In this document: piece by piece, positions 53,837 through 62,095 of the stretch
Layout: the number at the start of each line of letters is the position of its first letter
How positions within the stretch are numbered: the first letter of the stretch is position 1
Assembly (NCBI GenBank): GCA_964577375.1
Contig: CAZNYW010000003.1
Coordinates: 1-64,000 of the forward strand
Length of the DNA stretch: 64,000 nt
DNA from: DATKUC01 sp964577375
Lineage (GTDB): Bacteria > Spirochaetota > Spirochaetia > DSM-27196 > DATKUC01
Direction: 5' to 3'
Position numbers and translations under genes: made by a program
The notes under the pieces: model-generated
The model's input: only the letters and a program-made list of their open reading frames with translations
Databases searched by the model: none
Told to the model about the DNA's origin: nothing

Positions 53837-54868
53837 TTACTGCGCCGACTCCACATAGACGTCTTCGTACATGGTATGAAGCGCGGGCTCTTCGCTCGCC
53901 TCGGCGAACTCGACTGAATCTCCGACAATCTTCTTGAGCTCTTCGTCGAGCGACTCAAACTCGTCGTCCTTCAGAATGCCTGCGTTTGCCATGTCGGCCT
54001 TCAGTAGAATGATCGGATCCTGCTGCTTGTAGCTGTCGAGCTCCTCGCGGGTGCGATACTTCGCGGGGTCACTCATCGAATGCCCTTTGTACCGGTAGGT
54101 CTTTATGTCCATCAGGCAGGCCTGCCCCTTCTCGCGGGCAAGCTTGACCGCATCGCCGACCGCCTCGTAGACGCTCAACGCCCGCATGCCGTCTACGGTG
54201 TAGCCGGGCATGTCGTACGCCTTCGCCTGCAGCTCGAATTCGGTGACCGCCGACACGCGGTCCGCTTTCGTACCCATGCCGAAGTGATTGTTTTCCACGA
54301 TATAGACTACCGGCAGCTTCCACACCTTTGCGAGGTTCATCGACTCATGGAGTGAGCCCTGGTGGATGGCCCCGTCTCCAAAGAAACAGAGGGTAACGCC
54401 GCCATCCTTGTCGTACATCTGCTTGAACGCGACGCCGGTGGCCATTGGAATCTGCGCACCGACAATACCGTTACCGCCGAGAAAGTGCTTCTCGAGATCG
54501 AACATGTGCATCGATCCGCCCTTTCCTCGCGAACATCCGGTGATCTTGCCGAACAGCTCGGCCATGATCACGTTGGGATCCATGCCGCAAGCGAGCGCGT
54601 GGCCGTGGTCCCGGTAGGCCGTCAGGACATAATCGGTCGCGAGGTCGATCGCGGCGATGGCCCCCACCGCCACCGCCTCCTGACCGTTGTACAGATGACA
54701 GAAGCCCCCGATCTTGCGGAGCCCGTACATCTGGGCGGCCTTCTCTTCGAACCTCCGGATCAGGAGCATCTTTCGCAGCAGCTCGAAGAGAAACCCCTTG
54801 TCGTAGGACTTTATATCGCTAACATCGGTGCGCCTCTGATCGGCGCCTCTGGTTTTTACTTCACCCAT
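53837..54868 (-). CDS. pdhA: Pyruvate dehydrogenase E1 component, alpha subunit
   Basis: The 343-aa thiamine-diphosphate subunit has ALACGMDP, GCSRGKGGSMHMFD, the ThDP motif FFGDGAIHQGSLHESMNLA ending with VENNHFGMGT (GDG ... NN), and the phosphorylation-loop-like segment YRYKGHSMSDPAKYRT. GGAG 8 nt upstream sets the ATG. Together with E1-beta, E2 and E3 it gives a complete pyruvate dehydrogenase complex, unusual company for an anaerobe but compatible with several lifestyles. Confidence 0.95.
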   Translation of the reverse strand: MGEVKTRGADQRRTDVSDIKSYDKGFLFELLRKMLLIRRFEEKAAQMYGLRKIGGFCHLYNGQEAVAVGAIAAIDLATDYVLTAYRDHGHALACGMDPNVIMAELFGKITGCSRGKGGSMHMFDLEKHFLGGNGIVGAQIPMATGVAFKQMYDKDGGVTLCFFGDGAIHQGSLHESMNLAKVWKLPVVYIVENNHFGMGTKADRVSAVTEFELQAKAYDMPGYTVDGMRALSVYEAVGDAVKLAREKGQACLMDIKTYRYKGHSMSDPAKYRTREELDSYKQQDPIILLKADMANAGILKDDEFESLDEELKKIVGDSVEFAEASEEPALHTMYEDVYVESAQ

Positions 54869-54890
54869 CAGCTCACTCCTTGCTGCGCTG

Positions 54891-55331
54891 CTACGCTACC
54901 GTGGCTTTCGCGTGTTCCCCGGTCAGCGGCTTGAAGTAGAGAATTTCTTCAATAATGGTCTCAAGAACGACCAGCTCCGACTGGTCCTGATTCACCCGCC
55001 AGAAAACTTCCAGATTACCTCCAATGGATTCCAGGATTTCCGCCTTGGTGCGCGGGTTGTCCAGCACCTGTATGGTGCCACGAACGGTAACGATCTCATC
55101 AAGGCTCTTGGACTGCAGCATCCACTCGACCTGCGGATGGGAGGCGACCTGCATGGCTTTCTCGAATCCGGGAGAGGTCACGGAATAGAGAAAACCGTCG
55201 CGACCGCGGATGGTCACCGGCGTCATCCATCGAACGTGCGGCTTGCCTTCCTGATCTACACTTGCCAGAACAGCCGCCTTCGATTTATCGAGGATCCGAT
55301 CAAGTGCAGCAAACATAGAATTCTTATCCAT
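54891..55331 (-). CDS. Pyridoxamine-5'-phosphate-oxidase-like flavin-binding protein
   Basis: The 146-aa protein has the split-barrel flavin-binding fold: AAVLASVDQEGKPHVRWMTPV, DGFLYSVTSPGFEKAMQVASHPQVEWML and TVRGTIQVLDNPRTK. This group includes general-stress and F420/FMN proteins rather than true PdxH. Lying between lplA and pdhA on the same strand (22 bp before pdhA), it may have a role linked to the PDH operon, but the reaction is unknown. The SD GGAGGA is strong. Confidence 0.8.
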   Translation of the reverse strand: MDKNSMFAALDRILDKSKAAVLASVDQEGKPHVRWMTPVTIRGRDGFLYSVTSPGFEKAMQVASHPQVEWMLQSKSLDEIVTVRGTIQVLDNPRTKAEILESIGGNLEVFWRVNQDQSELVVLETIIEEILYFKPLTGEHAKATVA

Positions 55332-55373
55332 TCACTTCCTCCTCAGTTATTCCTGGCCGGATGACGGCCGCAC

Positions 55374-56498
55374 CTAGAACTCTCGTAGCTCTGCGAGGCT
55401 TGAAAGCACTTTCATCGCTCCGGCGTTGCACGCACCTGCGCGGGACTCACCGTCGCTGCCGCCGGGCGAAGACCGGAACCAGTCGCTGCAGCGCGCAAGG
55501 ATAGCAGTCGATTCGAACGGTGTCCCCGTGAGCGTCGCTCCTACCGTGCACCGGTTCGCAGTTACGGCTGACTCATGTGAGGCCGCAAGCACAGCGGCCG
55601 CGGTCGCGCAGTCGCTGCATTCCGCGCCGCTGATTGTCGCGTCGAGCACGTGAAGGCGAAGCCTCGATCCGTCCTGCAACAGTGGAAAGAGCGCATCGAA
55701 TTTCGGTGTGTTGCCGAAGTTCCAGCTCCAGGAGCGGTTCCGCTCCTCGAGCGCGGACCGCGCATCCGGGTCTACCGCGTCGGTCAGGCTGCCGACGAAC
55801 GATGCCCCCCATTCGGCGGCAAACTCCTCCCGGATGGCCTCGGACACCTGCTCGACGGTAAGTCCCTCTGCGAAATCGCAGAGGTTGGCGACCGGCGCAG
55901 GCTCCGAGCGGACCGCATGCGTCTCGATTTCGGAGGCCCAGGGCGCCGCATCCGCTGATGTTCCGTCGCCGGCCACGGGCTGTCTGCGAAGCGCGCGTCG
56001 CAGCAGCGAGAGATCGGCTTTGACGAGCAGTGTGCCGTGGTGCATCACCCGGCCTTTCTTGATTGCCAGCGCGTTTCCCGACACCTTTCGGCCGCCGACA
56101 AGAATGTCGCCGCGCTCGGTCACGACTCCGTCGATTCCGAACCTTTCAAGCGCGCGTGCTACGAGTCGAAGATTTCCCATTTTATCGAAAAGTTCGCGGT
56201 CGAGCAGGAAGGAGAAATTGAGATTTCCCGGATCGTGATAGACGGTTCCCCCGCCGCTTATGCGCCTGTAGACCGGAATACTGCTTTCGCGCAGCCAGGT
56301 AAGACTGCACTCACGCCAGGGATTCTGGTGCTTCCCCAGAACGACCGAAGGTCGATCAACGTACAGGCAGAGATGCACGTCGCCGGGCTGAATTTCGTCA
56401 AAAATCAGCTCCTCCGCCGCAAGATTTACAGCTGTGTCGTTCAATGGGCCGACCATGATCCGTCGGTGAGCGGCGAATTGCGTCTCTTGCACGTGCAT
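55374..56498 (-). CDS. lplA: Lipoate-protein ligase A family protein
   Basis: The 374-aa protein has the ligase core: LYVDRPSVVLGKHQNPWREC, the lipoyl-AMP loop RRISGGGTVYHDPGNLNFSFLL, and the Lys segment GGRKVSGNALAIKKGRVMHHGTLLV (natural pieces). It would attach salvaged lipoate to E2 of pyruvate dehydrogenase encoded just downstream. The C-terminal part (about 220-374) resembles the accessory domain, with an unusual Cys/Ala/Ser-rich end. ATG 56498 is chosen from the promoter spacing; ATG 56516 is in frame. Confidence 0.88.
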   Translation of the reverse strand: MHVQETQFAAHRRIMVGPLNDTAVNLAAEELIFDEIQPGDVHLCLYVDRPSVVLGKHQNPWRECSLTWLRESSIPVYRRISGGGTVYHDPGNLNFSFLLDRELFDKMGNLRLVARALERFGIDGVVTERGDILVGGRKVSGNALAIKKGRVMHHGTLLVKADLSLLRRALRRQPVAGDGTSADAAPWASEIETHAVRSEPAPVANLCDFAEGLTVEQVSEAIREEFAAEWGASFVGSLTDAVDPDARSALEERNRSWSWNFGNTPKFDALFPLLQDGSRLRLHVLDATISGAECSDCATAAAVLAASHESAVTANRCTVGATLTGTPFESTAILARCSDWFRSSPGGSDGESRAGACNAGAMKVLSSLAELREF

Positions 56499-56505
56499 CG
56501 TGTCT

Positions 56506-56533
56506 AAAATACACATTCAGGATGTTTTTTCAA
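56506..56533 (-). promoter_or_regulatory. Promoter of the lplA-pdh operon, leaderless geometry
   Basis: On the minus strand TTGAAA (56528-56533), a 16-bp spacer and TATTTT (56506-56511) end 7 nt before ATG 56498, with no SD. Transcription would start at or beside the ATG. Confidence 0.45.
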
Positions 56534-56586
56534 GCAAAAAAGCCTCACCACGCGCCTTCCGGTCTTATATTTCGGAAGAGCCCGTC

Positions 56587-56616
56587 TTGTAACGAAAAGA
56601 TCATTATTAGTACAAT
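56587..56616 (+). promoter_or_regulatory. Promoter of the nqr operon with overlapping inverted repeat
   Basis: TTGTAA (56587-56592), an 18-bp spacer and TACAAT (56611-56616) start transcription near 56623. An inverted repeat, CATTATT (56604-56610 region) N5 AATAATG, spans the -10 box and could bind a repressor. The leader to nqrB is about 68 nt. Confidence 0.6.
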
Positions 56617-56690
56617 AATGTATCGATAAACCTTACGCTACTCGCCGGTGCGGGTTGCGTAACGCATGACGTGATCGAAGAGGAGGGGAT

Positions 56691-57656
56691 GTGTTCCAGA
56701 ATCTGTTTCAGAAACAGGTTATCATGCGACGAGTCATCTACTCGCTTGTGCCCGTCTTCCTGTTCTCCATCTACCTGTACGGCTGGCGGGTACTTGCCAT
56801 CACCGCCGTGACGTTCGTCTTCGGTATCCTGACGGAGTACGTGTTCGAGAAGGTTCGCAAGAAGAAGGTCAGCGAGGCGGTCCTCGTCACATGCACGATC
56901 TACGCGCTGTCCATGCCGCCAAAGACGCCGCTGTGGATCGTCGCGGTGGGCATCATCTTCGCGGTCGCAATCGGCAAAGAGGTGTACGGCGGTTTCGGGC
57001 GCAACGTGTTCAACCCCGCGATCACCGGCAGACTCTTCCTCTACATAACCTTCCCTACAGTAATGACCAGCGCATGGATGACACCGGGCAACTTCGGCAT
57101 GAACGCGGTAGACGCGACGAGCACCGCCACCCCGCTCGGCATCATGCATGCGGGGGGCCACGTCGACTTCCTCAATATGCTGGTGGGTCTCCGCGCCGGA
57201 TCGCTGGGGGAGAGCCCCGTCATCCTGATCCTCCTCGGCGCCGTCTACCTGATCTGGACCAAGACCGGCCAGTGGCGCCTCATGCTCTCCACCTTTCTCA
57301 GCGCTGCGGCGTTTACCACGATATTCTGGGCCGTCGGTGCATCGCCCTATTACCCGCCGCTGGACGCAATGATGGCCGGAAGCATCCTCTACATGTCGGT
57401 CTGGATGGTTACCGACCCCGTATCCGCGCCCAACAAGAAGCCTGCTCAGTGGCTCTACGGCCTCATAATCGGCGGCGTCACCGTTCTTGTACGGACCTTT
57501 TCCGGTTTTCCGGAGGGGGTCAGCTTCGGCATAATGGTGGGAAACGTCTGCGCGTCACTCCTCGATGAGCTCATGCCGAATCCGAAAAAGAAGAAGGCCC
57601 CGGCGAAGAAGCCTACTCCTTCTCCGGCCGCGGCGGGCGCAGAAGGAGGTAGCTGA
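56691..57656 (+). CDS. nqrB: Na+-translocating NADH:quinone reductase subunit B (NqrB/RnfD family)
   Basis: NqrB/RnfD is the polytopic subunit that carries covalent FMN and, in NQR, riboflavin. The 321-aa protein has about nine helices, GRNVFNPAITGRLFLYI, and the FMN-threonine motif STATP (Thr147). The end is a Lys/Pro/Ala-rich tail. GTG 56691 has GAGGAGGGG upstream. nqrC overlaps the stop by 1 bp. It is shorter than the typical NqrB of about 400 aa and close in size to RnfD, but the downstream NqrF points to an NQR-type complex. Confidence 0.88.
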   Translation: MFQNLFQKQVIMRRVIYSLVPVFLFSIYLYGWRVLAITAVTFVFGILTEYVFEKVRKKKVSEAVLVTCTIYALSMPPKTPLWIVAVGIIFAVAIGKEVYGGFGRNVFNPAITGRLFLYITFPTVMTSAWMTPGNFGMNAVDATSTATPLGIMHAGGHVDFLNMLVGLRAGSLGESPVILILLGAVYLIWTKTGQWRLMLSTFLSAAAFTTIFWAVGASPYYPPLDAMMAGSILYMSVWMVTDPVSAPNKKPAQWLYGLIIGGVTVLVRTFSGFPEGVSFGIMVGNVCASLLDELMPNPKKKKAPAKKPTPSPAAAGAEGGS

Positions 57657-58267
57657 TGGACAGGCAGGGAACCACCTACACCGTGATCTTCTCCTTCATC
57701 GTGACCTTCGCTTTCGTCTTTCTGCTCGCGCTCACCAACCAAGCGACAATCGGCAAGGTGAAGCTGAACCAGGAGACCGCCCGGCAGAGTGCGATTCTCT
57801 CCGCGATGGGCATTTCCTACAGCTCGCAGGCCGATGTCGTAGCGAAGTTCAAGAACATCAAGACCGAGCAGAGGAAGGGAGTCACCCTCTACACCACCAC
57901 CTCCAACGGCCAGACGATCTACGCCGCCGAGTTTGCAGGCGGCGGGCTCTGGAGCACCATCCGCGGCGTGCTCGGAGTCAATGAGGACGTGAGCCGGATT
58001 CTCGGCCTGCAGATCATCAGCCAGGGCGAGACGCCGGGACTTGGCGGACGTATCGACGAGCCCTGGTTCAAGCAGCAGTTCACCGACGAGAAGATCGTCA
58101 ACGGTCAGATACAGATCAACATGCACAACGCAGGGACGCCGGATACCAGCCATGACAACGGCGAGGTGGACGGAATCACCGGCGCCACCATCACCAGTAC
58201 CAGTGTAGGCCGCATCGTGAACGACGAGCTAAAGACGCTGCGGTCCGTCTTAGGGGGCAACTCATGA
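57656..58267 (+). CDS. nqrC: NQR subunit C (NqrC/RnfG family, covalent FMN)
   Basis: The 203-aa protein has an N-terminal helix (about 9-28) and an exported FMN-binding domain ending in the flavinylation motif DGITGATITSTSV, where Thr178 is the expected attachment site. GGGLWSTIRGVLGVNED and ETPGLGGRI are typical NqrC segments. It overlaps nqrB by 1 bp and nqrD by 4 bp. The flavin transferase ApbE needed for FMN attachment is not encoded in this window. Confidence 0.92.
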   Translation: MDRQGTTYTVIFSFIVTFAFVFLLALTNQATIGKVKLNQETARQSAILSAMGISYSSQADVVAKFKNIKTEQRKGVTLYTTTSNGQTIYAAEFAGGGLWSTIRGVLGVNEDVSRILGLQIISQGETPGLGGRIDEPWFKQQFTDEKIVNGQIQINMHNAGTPDTSHDNGEVDGITGATITSTSVGRIVNDELKTLRSVLGGNS

Positions 58268-58881
58268 GTGACCATAAGCCTGCGACGGTTCTTCGGGAAA
58301 ACGTCTGGACCAGCAATCCGATCTTCATGCAGGTTCTGGGAATCTGCTCGGCGCTGGCGGTAACCAATCTCCTTATAAACACGGTCATCATGACCGTGGG
58401 CGTGACGCTGGTGACCGGCTTTTCGAGTCTTACCGTCTCGCTGATCAAGAAATGGATTCCGCGGAAGGTGCGCATGATCATCCAAACGCTGATCATTGCC
58501 TTCTACGTGATCATCGTCGACTTAGTGCTGCGCGCCTACATGCCCGACGTCAGCAAGAACCTGGGTCCCTACGTCGGTCTCATCATCACCAACTGCATCA
58601 TCATGGGACGCGCCGAGGCGTTCGCGCAGTCGAATGCGCCGATCATATCCTTCTGGGACGGAATCACCTCCGGGCTGGGGTATATGGGAGTGCTTCTTGT
58701 GGTCGCGGTCATCCGCGAGCTTCTCGGTTTCGGCACCCTTCTCGGCTACCAGATCATGCCGGCCTCCTTTCTTCCGTGGACTATCATGGTGATGGCGCCG
58801 AGCGCATTCTTCATTCTTGCATTCATTATCTGGATCGGTAAGACGATTCAGTTCAGACAGACAAAGGGGGCAACAGCATGA
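58264..58881 (+). CDS. nqrD: NQR subunit D (NqrD/RnfE family)
   Basis: The 205-aa integral membrane protein has six helices. Cys28 (LGICSALAV) and Cys111 (TNCIIMGRAEAF) sit in the half-helices that, together with two Cys of NqrE, hold an intramembrane iron-sulphur centre in NQR. The first codon overlaps the nqrC stop as ATGA. The paired arrangement with nqrE is typical of the homologous subunits in this family. Confidence 0.94.
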   Translation: MSDHKPATVLRENVWTSNPIFMQVLGICSALAVTNLLINTVIMTVGVTLVTGFSSLTVSLIKKWIPRKVRMIIQTLIIAFYVIIVDLVLRAYMPDVSKNLGPYVGLIITNCIIMGRAEAFAQSNAPIISFWDGITSGLGYMGVLLVVAVIRELLGFGTLLGYQIMPASFLPWTIMVMAPSAFFILAFIIWIGKTIQFRQTKGATA

Positions 58882-59477
58882 ATTCGGCACCGATCATTGC
58901 ACCTCTTACCCTTCTCTTTGCCTCGATATTCACCAGCAACATCCTGCTCGCGAACTTCCTGGGGATGTGCTCGTTCATCGCGATTTCGAAGGACATGGAC
59001 TCGGCGAACGGCCTCGGCATGGCGGTCACCGTCGTGCTCGTTCTGACCGCGGCAATCAACTGGGTGGTTCTCCACTTCATCCTGGTGCCGCTCGGCCTGG
59101 AGTTCCTTCAGTACATCGTCTTCATCATGGTGATCGCCGCCGTGGTCCAGATTCTCGAGATGGTCATCGACCGCGTATCTCAGTCGCTCTACATGGCGCT
59201 CGGCATATTTCTGCCGCTCATCACGGTCAACTGCGCCGTACTCGGCGTCGTGCTTTTCATGCAGATCCGGAATTACGCCTTCGTGCAGGCGCTCGCCTTC
59301 GGGCTCGGTTCCGGACTCGGCTGGTGGCTCGCGATCATGCTGCTTGCGGCGATGCGCCGGAAGATCGACAAGGCGCCTGTGCCGGCCGGCCTTCAGGGTC
59401 CCGGCATCACCATGATTACCATCGGGATGATGGCAATGGCCTTCATCGGATTCTCGGGCATGCTCAAGGTCCAGTAG
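58878..59477 (+). CDS. nqrE: NQR subunit E (NqrE/RnfA family)
   Basis: The 199-aa six-helix protein is the inverted-topology partner of NqrD. Cys31 (FLGMCSF) and Cys119 (TVNCAVLG) complete the four-cysteine intramembrane site. SNILLANFLGMC and the ITVNCAVLGVVLF helix are highly conserved in the family. It overlaps nqrD by 4 bp as ATGA. Confidence 0.94.
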   Translation: MNSAPIIAPLTLLFASIFTSNILLANFLGMCSFIAISKDMDSANGLGMAVTVVLVLTAAINWVVLHFILVPLGLEFLQYIVFIMVIAAVVQILEMVIDRVSQSLYMALGIFLPLITVNCAVLGVVLFMQIRNYAFVQALAFGLGSGLGWWLAIMLLAAMRRKIDKAPVPAGLQGPGITMITIGMMAMAFIGFSGMLKVQ

Positions 59478-59495
59478 GAAGCAGGGAGGAAGCAG

Positions 59496-60620
59496 TTGGA
59501 TCTCGCATTTTTCATTGCGCCACTAGCCGTCTCCGGAATCAGCGCAGCACTTGCGGCGGTTATCAGTATCTCCGACCGCATACTGAACAACTACGGCGAT
59601 GTGGATATTAATATCAACAAGGGAAAGAAGAACCTGACGGTGACGGGCGGCGCGCCGCTCCTCATTAGCCTTTCCGAGCAGGGCATCTTCGTACCGTCGG
59701 CATGCGGTGGACGCGGCAGCTGCGGTGCCTGCAAGGTCAAGGTAGATTCCGACATCGGACCGCACCTTCCCACCGAAACGCCCTACCTGACCAAAGCGGA
59801 GCTGGCCGACAACGTCCATCTCTCCTGCCAGGTGAAGCTCAAGACCAACATCGAAATCGACATTCCCGAAAGCCTGTTCAACGTCAGGCAGTACGACGGG
59901 GTGATAGAGAAGATCGAGGACGTCACCCACGACATCAAGGAGGTCCTGGTCAGGCTGCCGGAGGGCTCGGAGGTGAGCTTCACCAGCGGTCAGTACGGAC
60001 AGATCGAAGTTCCTCCCTATGAGAAGATCAAGGAGTCGACCCAGCGCGCCTACTCGATGTCGAGCGCGCCGGCACGCAAGGGCTATCTCGAGTTCCTTGT
60101 GAGGCTCGTTCCCGGCGGAATCGTGACCAGCTACGTTCATCAGTACCTCAAAGAGGGGCAGAAGATGAAGGTGATCGCGCCCTTCGGCGAGTTCATGGTG
60201 CGGGAGACCGACGCGACCATGGTCTGCGTCGCAGGCGGATCGGGGATGGCCCCCTTCAAGTCGATCTTCCAGGACCGCATCGACCGCGGTGTGATGGACC
60301 AGCGGGACATCTGGTATTTCTTCGGCGCCCGGACGAAGAAGGACCTGTTCTATCTGGACTGGCTCGAGGAGCTTCAGTCGAAGTACGAGCGATTCCACTT
60401 CATCGCGGCACTCTCCGAGCCTCAGCCGGAGGATGACTGGAAGGGCGAGACCGGCCTCATCACCGACGTGCTCGGCAAGTACCTCACTGAAACAATGCCG
60501 AAGGGCGACGTCCGTGAGGGGTATCTCTGCGGAAGCCCCGGCATGCTTGACGCCTGTATGAACGTGATGCGTAAATTCGGCATGACGGATGACAAGATAT
60601 ATTTCGACAAGTTCGCCTAG
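59496..60620 (+). CDS. nqrF: NQR subunit F, NADH-oxidising (2Fe-2S, FAD)
   Basis: NqrF takes electrons from NADH. The 374-aa protein has an N-terminal helix (about 4-25), a ferredoxin-like domain with Cys70, Cys76, Cys79 and Cys111 (SACGGRGSCGAC ... LSCQVK), an FAD domain (RAYSMSSAP) and an NADH domain (GGSGMAPFKS, LCGSPGMLDACM). The presence of this subunit rather than RnfB and RnfC makes the complex NQR-like. TTG 59496 is set by GGGAGGAAGC. Confidence 0.94.
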   Translation: MDLAFFIAPLAVSGISAALAAVISISDRILNNYGDVDININKGKKNLTVTGGAPLLISLSEQGIFVPSACGGRGSCGACKVKVDSDIGPHLPTETPYLTKAELADNVHLSCQVKLKTNIEIDIPESLFNVRQYDGVIEKIEDVTHDIKEVLVRLPEGSEVSFTSGQYGQIEVPPYEKIKESTQRAYSMSSAPARKGYLEFLVRLVPGGIVTSYVHQYLKEGQKMKVIAPFGEFMVRETDATMVCVAGGSGMAPFKSIFQDRIDRGVMDQRDIWYFFGARTKKDLFYLDWLEELQSKYERFHFIAALSEPQPEDDWKGETGLITDVLGKYLTETMPKGDVREGYLCGSPGMLDACMNVMRKFGMTDDKIYFDKFA

Positions 60621-60632
60621 GAGGGTGCGGTC

Positions 60633-61097
60633 ATGAAGATGTCGCCGGAATACGTCAAGGCTCAGGCGAATATGCAGGCGGGTGTCATAACCTCGGACGG
60701 TTTCATGGGAACCGATCATCGGAATCTCACCGACATCATCGAGCAGGATGAAGAGCTGATGACTTCGGTAGGCCTCGAATGGGAGCCGGTGGTTGCGCGG
60801 ATGCGGCATCTTCTGAAAGAGGGCCGCAAGGGACTCGGCGAGCCGGTCACCGTTGACGGCGACTGGATCGTTCAGGTCAGCGAAGCGCGCGGCTTCCTCG
60901 CCTCACCCTTCGAGGATGGGATCTACCGCAAAGTGAATGCGGAGGTTGTGCTGGCCCCGGGCGGCAAGCCTACGGAGGAGAAGCTCTACTACTCGGAGCT
61001 CTCGCTCCACCTGCTGGAAAAGTTCCACTTTCTGCAGGGGCACGGCTCTCCCTTCAGGCTCGAGCCCGCGCGCATCAAGAAGGTGCTCCGGATGTAG
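60633..61097 (+). CDS. Unknown protein encoded as the last gene of the nqr operon
   Basis: I do not recognise this 154-aa protein. It is soluble, mostly helical and acidic, without cysteines, a signal or membrane segments. Segments that may mark a family are QANMQAGVITSDGFMGTDHRNL and YYSELSLHLLEKFHFLQGHGSPFRLEP. It starts 12 bp after nqrF with GGAGG as SD, and the operon terminator follows 36 bp after its stop, so it belongs to the NQR unit. It may be an accessory or regulatory subunit. Confidence 0.65.
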   Translation: MKMSPEYVKAQANMQAGVITSDGFMGTDHRNLTDIIEQDEELMTSVGLEWEPVVARMRHLLKEGRKGLGEPVTVDGDWIVQVSEARGFLASPFEDGIYRKVNAEVVLAPGGKPTEEKLYYSELSLHLLEKFHFLQGHGSPFRLEPARIKKVLRM

Positions 61098-61133
61098 GAG
61101 CGATTCGCTGCAGTGAAGCGTCAAGCACAAGAG

Positions 61134-61165
61134 AAGGGCCGCGGAAACACGCCGCGGCCCTTTTT
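61134..61165 (+). terminator. Intrinsic terminator of the nqr operon
   Basis: GGGCCGCGG (61136-61144) pairs with CCGCGGCCC (61152-61160) around a 7-nt loop, followed by a run of five T (61161-61165). It is the clearest terminator in the window and closes the nqr operon; on the minus strand the preceding AA gives little for the OsmC gene. Confidence 0.9.
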
Positions 61166-61204
61166 GCTGCAGCGACCCCTCACGGGGTCGGTGAGGTCAA
61201 TGCA

Positions 61205-61645
61205 TCAATGGCCGGCGGCAGCGACCAGCTCGGGCACCTCGATTTTCGTCATCGTGACGTCGACCTTGATTCCCGCCTTCTCGTAGAGCTGTCCCACCGG
61301 GCAGGTCCTCATGACCTTGTCCAGCGTGCGGGAGAGCTTCTCTTCCGGTTCGTTTGATTCAATTCGCACCGTCCCGGTAACGGTCGAAATCGTCGGCTCG
61401 TCGTCCGGTTTCTGAGCATCGATGTCGACGACGATCTTGTGGTAGGAAACATTCGAGTTTCTTGCAACCACCGCCCAGATCGTCGAGATGCAGCCCGAAA
61501 GCGCCATGACGGCAAGTTCGAGCGCGGTCGCTCCGAGGTCGTCGCCACCCTTTGCGTCGGGAAGATCGAGCACCACGCCGTGATGTCTGCCGTTGTCAAC
61601 AATCGATTGATAACAGCCCTGAACCAGCTTTGCGGTCGATTTCAT
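61205..61645 (-). CDS. OsmC/Ohr-family protein
   Basis: The 146-aa protein has the OsmC fold with both conserved cysteines: ALSGCISTIW and the later TCPVGQLYEKAG. Family members reduce organic hydroperoxides through this Cys pair. The variant with VRIESNEPEEKLSRTLDKV resembles the OsmC-like rather than classic Ohr group. ATG 61645 is preferred to a TTG at 61660, as AGAGGTG lies just upstream. It is the third gene behind fur, with an 11-bp gap. Confidence 0.85.
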   Translation of the reverse strand: MKSTAKLVQGCYQSIVDNGRHHGVVLDLPDAKGGDDLGATALELAVMALSGCISTIWAVVARNSNVSYHKIVVDIDAQKPDDEPTISTVTGTVRIESNEPEEKLSRTLDKVMRTCPVGQLYEKAGIKVDVTMTKIEVPELVAAAGH

Positions 61646-61656
61646 GTTTTCACCTC

Positions 61657-62079
61657 TCAATTATGATTACACGTCCATGCGCCCTTCGAGGCGCCGCCGT
61701 GCTGTGAACACTCGTGTCCGTTCTTGTCGGCGTGCCGACCGTCATGCCCGTGGCCGGAACAGACCTGCTCCACGGCCTCGAATCTACCGGCGAGCAGTGC
61801 TTTGGCGGCGCTGTCAGGCGAGCCTGAGGCGCCCGGATGAACGGCGATGCCGGCCATTTCGAGGAGCTCCACAGCTCTGCTGCCGATGCCGCCGACGATT
61901 ACTGCATCGACCCGCGCGGCCCGGAGCACCGATATCGCGGCGCTGTGACCTTCGGGAGCGTTCGGCACCTCCTGTACCGGTCCGGGAAGCCCGTCCCGGT
62001 CTTCGTAAAGACGAAAGGACCTGCACCGTCCGAAGTGATCCGAAACGTTCGTACCATCGCATGCAAACGCTATTCTCAT
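61657..62079 (-). CDS. NifX/NafY-like (dinitrogenase FeMo-cofactor) domain protein with His/Cys-rich tail
   Basis: The 140-aa protein begins with the domain signature MRIAFACDGTNVSDHFGRC (19 residues) and has SVLRAARVDAVIVGGIGSRAVELLEMAGIAVH. In nitrogenase-free bacteria such proteins have no assigned role but are often linked to Fe-S or Mo metabolism. The last 35 residues are rich in His and Cys (CSGHGHDGRHAD, HECSQHGG, CNHN) and look like a metal-binding tail. It lies 16 bp behind fur; AGGAG sets the ATG. Confidence 0.8.
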   Translation of the reverse strand: MRIAFACDGTNVSDHFGRCRSFRLYEDRDGLPGPVQEVPNAPEGHSAAISVLRAARVDAVIVGGIGSRAVELLEMAGIAVHPGASGSPDSAAKALLAGRFEAVEQVCSGHGHDGRHADKNGHECSQHGGASKGAWTCNHN

Positions 62080-62095
62080 TCGCCTGCTCCTGTTG

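Noticed and set aside
56691..60620. RNF complex (rnfABCDGE)
   Set aside because: The NADH subunit is NqrF, with a 2Fe-2S and FAD-reductase layout; no RnfB or RnfC is present. NQR naming fits better, with the caveat that nqrA is absent.
59523..60809. A 428-codon minus-strand open frame across nqrF and the next gene
   Set aside because: It crosses two well-supported genes and the translation is His/Arg/Leu-rich shadow sequence.
61657..62079. Nitrogen-fixation gene
   Set aside because: A NifX/NafY-type domain alone does not imply nitrogenase; no nif gene is present and the context is Fur and OsmC.
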